This document shows positions 32,037 to 45,700 of a DNA stretch of 64,000 bases, piece after piece. Made by a program: the position numbers and the translations under genes. The stretch is from Asterella californica. Lineage: Eukaryota > Streptophyta > Marchantiopsida > Marchantiales > Aytoniaceae. Position 1 is the first letter of the stretch. Each line of letters begins with the position of its first letter. The stretch lies in NCBI GenBank assembly GCA_036924285.1, contig JAYKYS010000001.1:171501-235500 (forward strand). The letters run 5' to 3'. The notes beneath the pieces were generated by a model. The model did no database searches. It saw nothing but the letters and a program-made list of their open reading frames with translations, and was not told the origin of the DNA.

Positions 32037-35000
32037 ATGTTGCGGTGCGCAGGCAGCAGAGTTGCCCGTCTCATATCGTCTCCAGGATTGTTGGTTCCAC
32101 CAGCGCTCATCGGCAGAACTGCTGGTGGTGCGAGCGGTCACGTCCAGCGGCGATCTGTCTCTTCTCCAGGGTGGCTCAGCCACAGATATGCTCTCAGTGC
32201 CACACATGGAGCAGGTCAGAAGTTTTCCACGGAGGGCGACATTGCATGTTTTGATTGCCTTGCTTTGGCCCCACTCTTCGTTTACATGCACCTCCAAATA
32301 ACGAAGCACCTGTTATGATTTTCTGGAGTCAATTGTCTTTCCCCGTTTTTCTTTCAGATATGTACAGTAGGCTTCAGAGTTTTCCGAAGTTTGGATTGGC
32401 ACCAAGTAGGTCTGTCCCGGCTCTCGGATTTATTAATCCCTTAGTTTCCTGCAATCCCTCCCGTCCAGTTTCAAAGTTCTGCCCAGTTTGATCGCACTTT
32501 TGAACCTTTCTCATGAACGCTGCCACGGCGCAGTCTGCAAGCTCATTACGGATCAGATCAACGTTCTTGGTCGTGACTTGCATTCACAGATGTGAATCAT
32601 CTTCTTTGCGAATCCTGAGTCGTCGTCGAACCATATGCTCATCGCTGTCCCCCGCACCTCTTTTACACCTTCAGTTTGTTTAGGCATTCAAAGGCAACAT
32701 ACGGGTTGGGTTGCCCAGCATGTTATTAATTCTCAAGTTTAGGGAGATTCAAGTTCACTAGCCACTTTGTTCGAGATAGCTTATGAGGTCGTCCGCTTTA
32801 CCACCAACTTTGCTTAGGGATAATGTAGCTTAGTGTCAAGTCTAGGGGTCCTTTGAGTCAGTAAAACTCCCTGTTCATGTTTCTAGCTATCTAAATTCGC
32901 AACTCTCACAACTTTACTTGACAGGCTTCTCTCGGAGATCTTACCCTAATAAGCACATACGTGATCGGATCTCGTTTCTAGTCGAAAACCCTTTCTATTT
33001 GTTTCTCACTATCATACATGTTCTGTGTCTTCAATGCGGCGTTCATCTTTATCCCAGCCAACTGATCTTGCTCTAGCGTTTGGAAGGCGGTCCTCATTAT
33101 GTTTATGTCGTATTGTTTAGCGGACTCCAGGAACAAGAAGTTTCGAAGTTGTAAATCGGCCATTTAAAGGGCTGCTACTTGTCCGTCCCTGCAGATTCAT
33201 CCGGTGACTTTGGCATTGCAACCGGAATGGAGCTGGAAGAACTGGAGGCACAACGAAAGGTAGGCTGATACCCTACCTGTGGTTGGTAGTTACGTACGTT
33301 GAAGTGGATGTTCAGTTAATACTGACGGTGGATCTTGGTTTGCCGCAGGGTCTCAAACGCTTTGATCTTGATCCACCTCGAGGACCGTTTGGAACCAAGG
33401 TAGGCCTTTATCAAACGATCCCATCTGCGTATGCAAGCTCATGGAGTAGTGTCTATATCTGGACTGGAAGACTTTAGATTTACACCGCTAAACACACTCC
33501 CGGACGCTTTCTTTTTGTTTTCCTGTTTTCTTGCTGTTTACATAGTTACTGGTACCTTCCCTGCTTCGTTTGACTCACAGTTCCGTATGACGGATTATCA
33601 TGATCTTCACTGGTCCCTACGATTCCTACCTGACGCTCACCAGGCAATGCCAGTGTCAGTGTGGAACTGAACAGGATCCACATATTATGATTTCAGGATA
33701 GAGGAATCTTTTACATTCCTGATTATATATGTTCGCCCCTGAATGTTCCTCTTTAGCATTAGCACCGATACCTTGCTTTTAGACCGTCTTACTCGATCAC
33801 TTGGCCTGAACATGTTTTTCTCCCACCCTCTACCTTTCGCTACTGTGTTTTCTTATTTTACTTTTCTTGACCTTACATTCCTTTGCCTTTTTTTCTTCTC
33901 CTGCTTAACTGTACTGTCTGCACTACGTTCGCATTGCTGCGTGCCTAACTTATATATATGCCCTTATACTAATCTTCTCGCTGTTATCTCTGTCTTTGAG
34001 CGTGGTTCTTGCTCCTTTGCTGAGCTGCCATTCTCCTGGACAAATCATATATGTACTTATACAATTCTTATGCCAAGCTCGCTGATCTACCACTACACAA
34101 AGACGGGAGTCTGCACTGAGATGTCTGGATCTGAGCAGGAACTCCTGGACCGACGAGGCTCTGATGAGTTGGAAAAGTCTTCAATTCCTCTATGGGTCAC
34201 TTTTGCTACTCACCTATAGCTTAACCTCTCTCTCCTGGGTGCTGATGAATTCAGGGATCAGGTTGCGGTGCATGCAGGGGGAAGGTGTCCTAACTAACTT
34301 CCTAACTACCACAAGTTAAATAACTTGTGGTAGTTAAGTATTTGAGTGCATACCTGCTCATTACCTACAGCTGTGTCAGGGACCCTTGAGCAGAAAATTG
34401 TTTTTTATGGCCCTGACCTTCATTAACAGTGGATTTGTATGCTTTCCACTCCTTCTCCCCCAGTTGTGATATGTTTCTCTGTTCCTTATTCTCCGGGTTC
34501 CCTTAAGTGCCTGTAGCATTCTGCATCCATAGATTTTCTGTACGCAGGTGCTCCCGCTGTTCTATTACACCTCATAGCCGCTTCGGCGTTAGAAAACGCT
34601 TACACTTATTTCTGTGCTGTTTATCATGTATTTGCCTTCTACATTGCAAATTCCGTGGATGTTTTGTCCTGGTTACTCTCTGCTTTTCTATCTCTCAAGT
34701 ACATACACGTCATCTTCCGGTCTTATTACTCACTAGATTACTGGCTTATGTTACATAGATGATACGCCTCTGCATATGGATTCATTCGTCCACACTGCTC
34801 CGGCATTGTGCCTTTCCAACATTTCCGGTGGTACACCCTTTGGTTGCGGACGTTTGTTTTCTTGGCGCCTCAAGGCAGCATATATTCGCACCCACCTTTC
34901 TTACTCACCTTGTACTTCTCCGCGTACCCTGCATTTTTGGGTGTTACCTTCAGTGTGTGGTCTTGGTCCTATCTGCCATTCCCATGACCGAATATATATC

Positions 35001-36062
35001 TGCACTGGAAGAGTGTGTGAAATCCGATAACTATGCAGTAGCGGGCAGTAATGTGGAAACGATACCTTCGATGTAACCATTCTCTGCGATTGGACTGTTC
35101 TACGTTTAGAAACAGGGAACATGGTAAAAGACTTTGATAAAGAAGGAGGGAATTAAAGAATTGATGTTTGTTCCCTTTGTAACATAGTTTATATGTTTCT
35201 TCTCGTGACTTGAGGGCCAATAGTGTGTTACTGGCTAATGGGTGGAGATTCAACCTGTTGATGTGCAGGACCACCCGGCTATTGTAGAATCTGTTTTCGA
35301 TGAACGAATTGTGGGATGCTCAGGAGGAGTTGGTGGTTAGTACTTGCCAAGAGCCGGTTCCCATACTGTTCTCCATTTTCATGGACTGCTTCGGTTTCTC
35401 TTCCATGTATTAATTCAGGTCCGTCTAAGTCCAGTCTCTGCGGGGCCACTTAAGAGAGTCCCACCTGCGGAGAAAGAGCGGTGTTTCTCTGTTAAGCTCT
35501 GGAATAGGCTTCGCAAATCTACTTACGAGAAGGAATGACAATCGAATATGCTCAGAGAAGAGTTAAGTCGCAATTTATATTGAAGACGTGCCTCAACAAC
35601 AACAGTGACGGATGCCTTAACCTTCAAATGTCACTTCTCCCTAGACATATACATTGCGGAGCGTACGCGTCAGGGTTTCACTGATAGGATTCTCTGTCTG
35701 CTACTCTTTTCAGAGGACGAGCATGATGTTGTTTGGTTTAAGCTTAAAAAGGGAGAAGAGTACGAGTGTCCAGTTTGCACTCAAGTATTCCAGGTACACA
35801 TTCTTTAAAGGAAACAACCTCCAGAATCCAGTTATTAAGTTTAGTTCCGTAAGGCAACCAAGCAGGGTAATAAGTTGTGAACCCTGTCGGACGTTACGCC
35901 TTTGTTGCTTTGGAATTAGCCGCAGACTCGGTTGAGCTGCTGGTCCCGTTGTTATGCATCTGCGCAGTTTACATCTTGAACTCTTACTTTGCAACTCGGA
36001 CGTTCCTTTTTGTGCAGTTGAAGGTTGTGGGAGAGGGTGGTATGCCAGGTGCCCACCACTGA
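32037..36062 (+). CDS. COX5b: Cytochrome c oxidase subunit 5b, six exons
   Basis: Nuclear gene for the zinc-binding peripheral subunit of mitochondrial complex IV, acting on the matrix side. Exons: 32,037-32,214; 33,195-33,259; 33,349-33,399; 35,269-35,335; 35,714-35,793; 36,018-36,062. All introns are GT...AG and all phases join, giving 161 residues. Residues 1-60 are Arg/Ser-rich, a mitochondrial presequence. The conserved core follows: GIATGMELEELEAQ (about 65-79), LKRFDLDPPRGPFGTK (83-98), DERIVGCSGG (109-118), DEHDVVWFKL (122-131) and ECPVCTQVFQ (138-147). Cys115, Cys139 and Cys142 sit at zinc-ligand positions. The end, GMPGAHH, is typical of plant copies. A second donor at 32,247 is in phase and would add 11 residues ending near the FSTEG motif, so the first exon end is uncertain. 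Flanked by two inverted LINE copies, but intact. Confidence 0.92.
34303..34336. repeat. 34-bp palindrome in COX5b intron 3
   Basis: Two perfect 16-base arms (TAACTACCACAAGTTA and its complement) around AA. Nothing else near it looks like a transposon end. Confidence 0.85.
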
Positions 36063-39000
36063 CTCGTATATTTTGCCAACATTTATCCAGGGCTTGAAGA
36101 ACTCACGAAGCTGTTAAGCAATTTCTAACAATTAGCTAGGAATAAGTGTCCTTGGGGGCATGTTACCTCTGCTTATGTTCAAAGTTTTGAAATGAGAATA
36201 GCTGGGATTCTGTGCACTGCCGCTCAAACCCTGTGTGTATCAGTGTTTTTATTGGGAACCCGTCGAGATCGTGATCCCTGTTAAAGTTATTTTTCAGAGC
36301 TCATAGTGATGTAGGCTTACTTCTTTTTCAAATGAAAGAGTGGTCCTTGACGAATGGACATGAGGAGTCAGTGAAGGCTTCTCGAGTTATCAAGCCTGGC
36401 ATGCAATCAAAACTCAATATGGCTCAATATGGGACTGAGCTCAGTTACAGTTTTCCGTCTTCCTTCGCAATGTGCAGCGAAAAGCCCCTGTTACCCTCAG
36501 TTTTACCATTTTTGTAAAGATGAGACATAATGAAAGTTATCAGTGGGAGTTGTGTAAAGATCTTTTTCTTGTACACTCCTGGTTTGACTTTCCAGCCTAA
36601 CGTACTAATGGCGTTGATTCGTGTGAAGAATGTTGCTGAGATTCCATATGGAGTATTAGTTTGCTCAGCGTCTGCGACGCTGACCTCAATGCAAGCTTCG
36701 GGTTCGATATCCTTTTGCTTTGCCGAAACTTGAATTGTTTTCTCCTACTGGATTAAACTCGTGGAGTAGAGCGTATCACTGACTTCTTAGTAACATTTTG
36801 TCATACGCCGCAAGCGTGGCCTTCGGCTCTGATTGCGTGACCAACGTGAATATTGCTTTGTGTTTGACTTGCTCTAACCAAATCTTAGCCTTCCATATAA
36901 GGTGGCAGTGGAACATTTTCTCAGGCGAGGTGAAGGTAGCAACGGAGCAATGATGTTTCGACGGATAACGGAGTTAAACATTTACCAACTTTTCTGGTCT
37001 TTCTTCGTTATTGGTTTACCCCATGCTTCGCTGTCCTACAGGTTTGCACTGTATCTTTGTTGGATTGGTCCTAATTTACGCGGAACATCATGCAGACTTG
37101 ATAGAAGTCAAGTGCTGGATGTTCTGCCCGGCAATGTTGGTTCGATTTTGAGCCTGTTTCTTGGATGGAGGTCGTTCGGCTTGTGTATGCCCTTCGGTTA
37201 CGTCTTCACTTGCAACTAGACGTTGTCATTTGTTAGAATCGATTTTGAATGTATCCTGTAGGAGGACTGGTCATCGTGGATTGTGACGTGACTCACGTCG
37301 GTGCTAACTGCGAGTATGGACCGCTGTTGGAGCCTGACGATGCCATTACGTTGTACTCCGAACCAGACGTCTCAGTAGCAGAAACTTGGAGGTGTATGCA
37401 CGATGCCACGTCTTCTGATCACATATTTGCTAGACCCTGTCAAATACGTATATACAACGTCCGGGTAGGAGATTCTCAAATGGGAGTGCATACCCGAAGA
37501 AAGTCTGATTATTTATGTTTCGGAGTTGGTGAGGAGAGTGACGGCGGAAGATGTGTGAACGAGGGAGTGATTTAAGATTTGTAGTAGGATTAGAGGACGC
37601 TTAGATGAATGAAGGGCTTGAGTAGATTATTTGAGTCACTTCTAGGGTGAAGCGTGTAGCTTGAGGGTGTGAACGGCTACAGCATCAAGCAAGGGTCGGT
37701 TGATAAGTTCGTGTTGTCAAAATTGATTGACATGGTAAATGATATTTCTAAGTAGCAGGACCAAGCACAGTAAAATAACGGAGATGTGCCAGATGAGAAG
37801 CAAACACAAAATAGTTACTCTACCGAAATATGCATCCAAAGTCCTATTGGCTCACTGAAGGAAAACGGTAATTGTGGGTTTAGTAAAAAGAATACTCCAG
37901 ATGTTGTTTAATCGGCTTGACTTGAAATTTGTAGAAATATAAAATGATATTTTAAATTGAAAAGATGCGTAGAAACATAGAACGGAACATACATGTTTCA
38001 GAGAGAACGAAACTGATATCATGTGGTGGTCTCATCATGTGGTAGTCTCACATCTAGACTGATTGAGAAAAGAATTATCATTTTACAAATAAAAGTAAAT
38101 TTACGTGTTCAGATATAAAAGACGTTTATAGAGAAAGCACACTTGATCTTGCGAATGAAAAGGAACCATAAAAATTACATACAAAATCATAAATATCTCA
38201 TATCACCATAAATAGTTCTCAGTTCTCTTTGGGATGATAAATTATAATATAATGTTTTAATGTACGGTCTAATTTGTGCAAGGGGAAGGCTTAAGACGTG
38301 AATTAAAAAAATTATAATATAATTAATTTTTTCTAACTTGGAAGACACCACATATCCGCGCACTATTATCTTTATTCCAACTCACCACACAAAGTAGTTT
38401 AATGCATGTCCAGAATGAGATCTAGTTATTCGAGATCTGTCTAAAGGATAATGTCTAAAGGGGTAAAAAGGTTATCATCGATCACTTGTGTAGAGAACAC
38501 TGCCATGAGTGGAGATAGTGGGTAACAAAATGATCATCCTTTAGTGTTTATCATCTTCGTAACAATTGCTCACACTTGAATGCAAGAGCTTGTGAATAAA
38601 GCTTATTTCCATAGAGTAAGAAGACTTAGAGTCGAACCGCAACGCCCATCACGAAGTTGTCAGCTTAAAATTTTGCTTGTAGAGCTATTTTCGCATGTGT
38701 ATTTATTACAGGTGCTATATGCGAACAATATGTAAATGATTATCGAGAAGAAATGGATCTCATGTATATGCACTTATTTCAGTGTTCATTTTGGTGTATT
38801 CATTATCATTCACGTCTTGTGAGTCGTACACGTGTTGACATCAAGCTGGGCCTCAAACAATACTCACTCGTGCAAACTGAGTATTAAGAAAGAGAGACAG
38901 GAGAAATAACACAGATGTATGTGATCTAGTCTGAAAACAAATATGTAGTTAATTTGGGAACTGAATCCGAAAGAGCCTCCCGGCTTAACCTTCAGAGTCT

Positions 39001-42000
39001 CCTAGGAAGACCCAGAATTTTATAGAATGTTGCAGAATTCAAACTGATACAAAGCGAGAACAGGGAAAAGAATAAAGTCCAAAAATCACCCAATGTGCAA
39101 ACCAAGCCATGTTTCAATATTATTATAGAATGCACTACACCCCTTATATCTCCCGGACGATACCCATTGTTTAATGTAGAGTTTGTGTTACCTCTTCCAC
39201 CAACTCCTCTCAGCAGAGGTCCAACCCACCTGATATACGTGTTTATGCAGATGGATAGAATCTTGAATCGATCTTTTAACAGTGCAGAAGCTTGCTCGAT
39301 GACTAAACGACCCTTAACATGATGTTCATTGTAGAGGACTTGCAGCTTTGGTGAATGGGGGATGATATGGTATGGCATCATTAACCTTGGGTACTCTATT
39401 TGACGTCCTCTATAAGTATCGAGTGAAAGCTGGAAAGATGGTGAAGCAAAGGGTTGGAAAGTGAACGTCGATCCTTCAATGCTGCTGCCATGAAGAGAAG
39501 CTGGAAAGTCTACATCAGACGATGACTGTCAAGCTCAATATGAGGTTCTTGTTGCTTGTTGGAGCCAAGCAAATCCAAGCTATGTGTCGCTGATGCTCCA
39601 TACTTCTTGGTCAGTTGGATTGATAAGAAACTGAAAGGACGAAGACAAAAAGCTGCAAGATCACCGTGCCAGTTGAGCAGAAAATTACACAAGCACCAAT
39701 GTAACACCACGAACCAATCGCCTGCTGTCACCACAGAATTTGTTGAATTGCAGCTGCTGCACTCGAAAATGATAGAATTTGATCTCAATGTTGTGCCGGA
39801 TGGCACGCCCTGACGTCCTCGTGTCTAATCTCTACACCATCGCTATCACTCCCGCACGACATCGATGGACTTGCCGTCTGACACTCATGTGAAATGTCTA
39901 CAAAAAATACTAATCTCGACTCGCGTTTGCAAACTTCGGATATGTGTGACAGTAGTCTAACTTTGCAAATTTGCCTATGGCGTGGAAAGTAAGGCCGCGA
40001 ACAGGTTAATGGTGTATTCTAAGATCTTCATTGAGGGTGTCTTCTACGCACGCTCAAATCACGGCCAAGAATTCAAAACTTTCACCCTTCTTCGAAGTTC
40101 AGACAAGAGTCTGTTTAAGTCCAAGTAAAATTGGAGTCAAGTAGCTTAAATGACAAGATCAAATATAACTCAATCAATTTGCATGCGTTGCTTTGTAGTA
40201 AAGTTAGTCTCTCCCGAGATAAAACGTAACGAGAAGATCAATTTTGAAAACCATTAGGCATTTGGCGAGCCCGTTGATACCGTTCTAATGAAGTGCAAGA
40301 CTTCACTTTTTATATGTTTGATTCTATCGCTGATAGTGAAGGCATAGTGATACCAAATGATGATAACTATGATTCTTTGACATAGAACAAGTGCAACTCA
40401 TGTATGTTATATATATATATATTAGCACACCATCACAATTCTAAACGTGTGATAATATATACATGATATGTCGATGGAGAATATGTTTCAAAAATGTTAA
40501 CACTTAAATACTCAGGTTTCATTATAAGGAGTCTCTTAGTCAAAGTAGATATATCTATACTTGGAAAAATAAAATATTACATGTCAGATCCAAGCCAAGT
40601 CGGTTAATCATCTCGATGTAGGACTCAACAGATCAAACTATTTAAATGAGGAGATCATCCACTCGGAGACTATGGCGACATAGCTATTCCAAAACGAGTT
40701 CTAGTTGTAATAATGAGACTATTCCTCCTTCACTGAACTGATGTGTTTTTGTTAGCAGGTACTTTCAATTATAGTTTCAGCCGCAGGTGAGTCTACGAGT
40801 GGTTTAACGGTTGTATCTGGATCTGCTTGTAATTCTAGCCTAGTTCTTTTTCAATTGTAGATAATTTAATTTCTCATATCAACTTAGTACAGAGTTTCTA
40901 CATAACATTTACATCTAAAATACATGCTAACACTTTTCATTCCTGGTTGAGATAGAAGTTTTCTGGTTTGGAAAATCTGAATAAATTATATACTTTTAAA
41001 AAAATTTCTTTTATTAAATTCATTCAAATATTTTGATGAACTTTTCGGCTGAAAATCCAAATAACCAATTCTATATGATTGTCATATAAGAAATATACTA
41101 TAATTTTCATGCCACACTCCCAAGAAAAGCTCGAAAGACATTAAACAGGAGAGTACTTGTACCCGAAACCAACACAAGTAGGTAAGTAGAGAATAGTTAC
41201 CTTTACTTGTTAATTTCGTTAGCATTCGATTGAAAATAAAAGGTTACTATCATCACTATCATCACAGGCAATTTTCTGAAGCCCCAGAAATTATCTGGAA
41301 GCTGTTCAATACTTGTCTCAAACGATGAAAATACTGTTCGTTCATGCTCAACTCGAATATGTTGAACATGAATACAAATGAAGATCATGTAGCTAAGAAC
41401 TTTGAGGAGTACTTGTATCACTCTTTTACCACAAGCAAACAAAACTTTGAATATTTTCATTTCCACTTCAATCTAGTATATATTTTCATATTAACAAGAC
41501 AAGGGAGATAAATCTCCCCTTCATGACAAATGCTTTCTCAAGAATTTGATGATATATTTACTTGAGTTTTTCTTCTCCAAATATCAATATTGATAATTTT
41601 GTATCTACCGTTAGTTAGCACTATGTAAAATCTTTATTAACTTATCGCAGTATACCAAACTATATCAGCTTGGTGAAAGACAAGTTGGAGAAGCTTCTTA
41701 AATGTAGATTCATATAGTATAAGTACCTCAGAAGTGACAAAATGAGTTTCTCGTATCATGATTGTCTCATAAAACAAAAACAACAAAACGTTAGTTTCTA
41801 TGGAGTTGAAGAAAATTATGCTTTCAAATTGTCATTGTTATCTACATTCAATTCTGTCTCATGTCTAAGATACTTCCTTGAACAATGTTGCTCTCAGCGA
41901 GTGTTTGTTTGCCAATCAGTTTGTAAGCGAACCAATATCATAAGATTGGTACAAACCATTGGTTACTTTTGCTAACTGAATGGTGTAATTTGAGTTATAG

Positions 42001-42699
42001 AATGCGTTCATCCAACAACATGGGTGAACTCTGTTACATATCTCCATCGAGTATTGGAATTATACTGAAACAACATCTATGATTGGAACAAGAGGAAGGA
42101 TCACTTACAAGTGTCCAAGTTATATCCATGATCAGTCTGATTTCTTTATAAAAGACTTATATAAGTCCCAACAGATGCTTATTTCACATGAATAAACAAT
42201 AAATTCCATGATTTTGATTCAAAGATTATAACTATATCGACTGGTCTTGTACCACAATAATGTACATTAACTAGGCGATGAAAAGTAAGAAGAAGAGATC
42301 TTACAAATAAAGTAAAACTGAATGATGAGACAAAAGTAACTTAAAAAATCAAGAGATAGATTTGAAGATAATATATTTGTTCAAATTCATCAATCTACGA
42401 ATTAACCTATTTTTCTTATCGACCAAGAGATAACTTGACATGTTGCTTGGCATGTGTGCAACAAAAGAAGATATTTTGCGAGAATAATAATCATAACAAG
42501 AAAGTTTTCACTAAAAGAAACATAATGTACATACCTACCACAAGCATGAAGTGGAGATGCTTCTATAGATGCATATTCTTGTTTTTGTTTACTCTTTGAT
42601 AAAAGTGCATCTATTATTTATATTAAAGATGCACTCGAAATGACCCACCTTTTCATATCCATATCATTTGCAAGTCACCCATGTTAGAGATCAGGGTTC
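36063..42699. other. AT-rich intergenic region after COX5b
   Basis: It begins with the 3' untranslated part of COX5b. Frames at 36,902-37,219, 37,249-37,575 (108 codons, many Asp/Val) and 39,510-39,813 are open but I recognise none, and they have no splice or homology support. From 37.6 kb on, base composition is strongly AT-rich, with an (AT)n run at about 40,411-40,422. No RNA gene seen. Confidence 0.4.
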
Positions 42700-42718
42700 T
42701 TTTTTTGAGTGAATATTT

Positions 42719-45700
42719 TTGAGATGTTCTTATTACGAGTACCGTTTGGTTGGATATTGTTCTTTTTTTAATTATGGGTACTTCTCTCTCATTAGATCGA
42801 GACTGATCCAAGACACATCATGTTCGGTGTGCATTCAATTATTTATCTCGCAAGGGATAAGATCTCATATGAGAAAGATGCACACGAGCTATGATTGGAC
42901 CACATGGGATGCCTAGATTAATCGAGAGCGGAGGTCTACACGTGCAGTCATTATGGCACCGTTAGTCTTTCTTCCTCGAGTTCCTTCTGAGTCGAGAGAG
43001 TGGTTGAGAGTTCACACTGACACTATTTTGAGATTGTTCAAGACGAGTTTTCCTTGTCCACGTTTGTTCCATCGGTTATCCCGTGCTCTCCATGACGAGG
43101 TGAGACAAACATTCTGTCTACCTCTCGACAAGTTGGCACGGAACACCAAGGACGAGACGGCGTGGTTATTGTTCCTCCTCCGTCCTCGTTGGTGCCTCCG
43201 TTATACTCGAGGTTGCAAAAGGAGACATCGAGAGATGACGGTCCATCTTCAAAGATTCCGTGCAGGTGATTGAGCGACATTACAAGAAGAATCAATACGT
43301 GCGGTACGAGATATGAGTGAGTCTATCGCTACACGTGATGTCTCATCTTTCGCTCGCATACAACGTTGTAGGATGTTATGTCAGGTTGGAGAGTATAGTA
43401 GAGCTGTTAGAGCATTGCATCTTTTGTCAGTGGTATGTCTTACTAAAGAGACGATCACTTCGTTGCTTTTCTTCATCTCTCATCGAGTGAACTCTCACCA
43501 TCTGAGGTTCAAGACTATCAGCTTGAGGAGCCATTATGTCTAGATAAATCTTTGTTTGTCTAGACCTTCTGTACATCTCCACGTCTATCTTCTGGAGGTT
43601 TGTCTGGGATGATCTATGAGCACCTACGAGATATAGATGATCCCTCTAGTGGTTTGATGGAACTTTTTCAAGCAACGGCATCAGTAGCTCAAAGACATAT
43701 TGCTCATTCTATAGCTCAGGTACTAGGGGCAGCTAGACTTTTGATCATGATGAAAGATGATGGAGGGATTCGATCGGTAGTCATCAGCAAGATTCTCTTA
43801 TGACTTATTAGTCTTACCATTGTTCTTCAACTTTGAGATACTTTTCAGGACCACCTTTGTCCATGTTAGTTTGGAGCTGCAATGCTGGAGGTTGTGAGTC
43901 TGTGTCTTTTGATATTAGGATTCTCTTGGACATTCATCTTGATTGGGTTGTCCTACAAGTGGATGTGGAAAATTCTTTTAATAGCATTTCACGCGCTTCC
44001 ATCTTTAGGGAGCTCATGGATGACGATGGATCTCTGACGAGTCTCGTTCACTTCGTGCATTATTCTATGATTCTTTCTCTCTCTTTATTACTAACACGGT
44101 CCTTCGATAGAGACGATTACAGTCATCGACTCTGCTGCAGGTACTCGTCAAGGACACCTTTGGGTGGACTCCTCTTTATCTTAGCTTACTATAGAGCTCT
44201 CTTGACCATCGCCTTGGTTGCTACAGATTGTATTTTTTCATCTCTAGCCGATGACATCGTAGGTCCGGCGGATCAAGTCTGTGGTGTCTTTGATCATCTT
44301 GTCTCTCAATTGATCTTGGTAGGGCTGAGAGTGAAGGTATCAAAGTGCAGGCTTGGTCTCTCATAGGTATACCTTCGATCTCCAGCTCCGGGAGAGATTT
44401 GTTACTCCTAGAGATGGTTTATATAGCATGGAGTACTAGTGGGTACAGAAGACTTCGTCTTTCGATATTTAGATGTTGCCCTGATGAAAGACGTTTTGCA
44501 TGTCGAAGATCTCTCTATGTTAGAGGACCAACATGTTTCTTTTGTTATCCTTTCCTCTTCCATTGCACGCCGTCCTGGTTACTTACTCCGCACAGTACCT
44601 CCATCTCCTATCTTCATCTCGCTCCTTAGAGAGTTTGATAGGAGGATCATGAGGTTTGGTGACATCATAAGACCTTTGACTGTGTGGCAGGACTTCTCGC
44701 ACGTAGGCAAACATCTTTGTCGATATCATGTGATGGGTGAGCTTATTATCCATGGAGTAGACTGCTCCGACAGTCTTTTTGGGTAGTTGGGCCCTCTCAG
44801 CACCTTGGCTCTGTTGTCATTTTCTCATGCGAGATAGACATATTCTGGAGAGCTATGTGACAGAGGTGGATGATGGTTCTTATCCATTACAGATGTGTCT
44901 CCGTGATACAAGAGATAGTTTGACTCTTGAGGTACTTGAGGTATGCCCTCGATTCGATACCCTAGCTACGGATAGATCTCACGGAGTACGATCCTCTCTG
45001 ACGAGACATCACTTTCAATAGATTCTTCATGCGTTCTTAGTTGATCTTTCTATCTCATGAGATACTAGAGCTCGACTCCGCTCCTGTTTGGACAAGGGCG
45101 CATGCTCTTGATTCATAGCTCGACCTTGCATTAGAGTGTTCCAACTCGCACCAACTATCTTCTCTACACCGATGAGGTTCCATCTAGACTTGATCCAGCC
45201 TGTTGCTTCGACATTGTCCACTTATGAGTATGGTGTCTCGTTCGGCACCTCGGATCGACACGTTGCTCGCTCTCCTCAAGGTGGAGAGCAGATAACACGA
45301 TGTCATCAGAGACGTCGTATTTGTTTTAGCACGAGAGAGCGATTACATGACGTGGAGAGAGCGTTAGTAAGTCTTTCAGATGAGAGGATCAGTGAGAGCT
45401 GACATGTACATGATGAGGGAGAATAAGATCTCAGTGGCAGATGTGGTTGTCACGGATCCGACATGGGACTCGGTGGCGGCACAAGTGATCACCTTTCCTC
45501 AGGATGGGCTGCAGGTGTGACGGCATCAGCGAAGGTGACTAAGTATAAGGGTATGCAGGTCGGACATCACTTCATCCCTTTAGCCCCGGAGATATACGGA
45601 TCAACAGCTTTGGAGTTCGACTTTTTTTTCGAGATTGTGCCAGAGCCTACCATGAGAGGAGCCAGAGGTATCACTTTCTCTTTCTTTTTATACTACGTTT

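Noticed and set aside
32045..32309. Other ORFs over COX5b exon 1 (both strands)
   Set aside because: Overlap the presequence exon in other frames. Only the frame starting at 32,037 joins to the conserved core through GT...AG introns in the right phase.
33743..34219. 158-codon plus-strand ORF in COX5b intron 3
   Set aside because: Phe/Leu/Ser-rich translation of a T-rich intron; no homology recognised.
37249..37575. 108-codon ORF downstream of COX5b
   Set aside because: No motif, no splice partners found, no neighbouring gene context. Not enough to call a gene.
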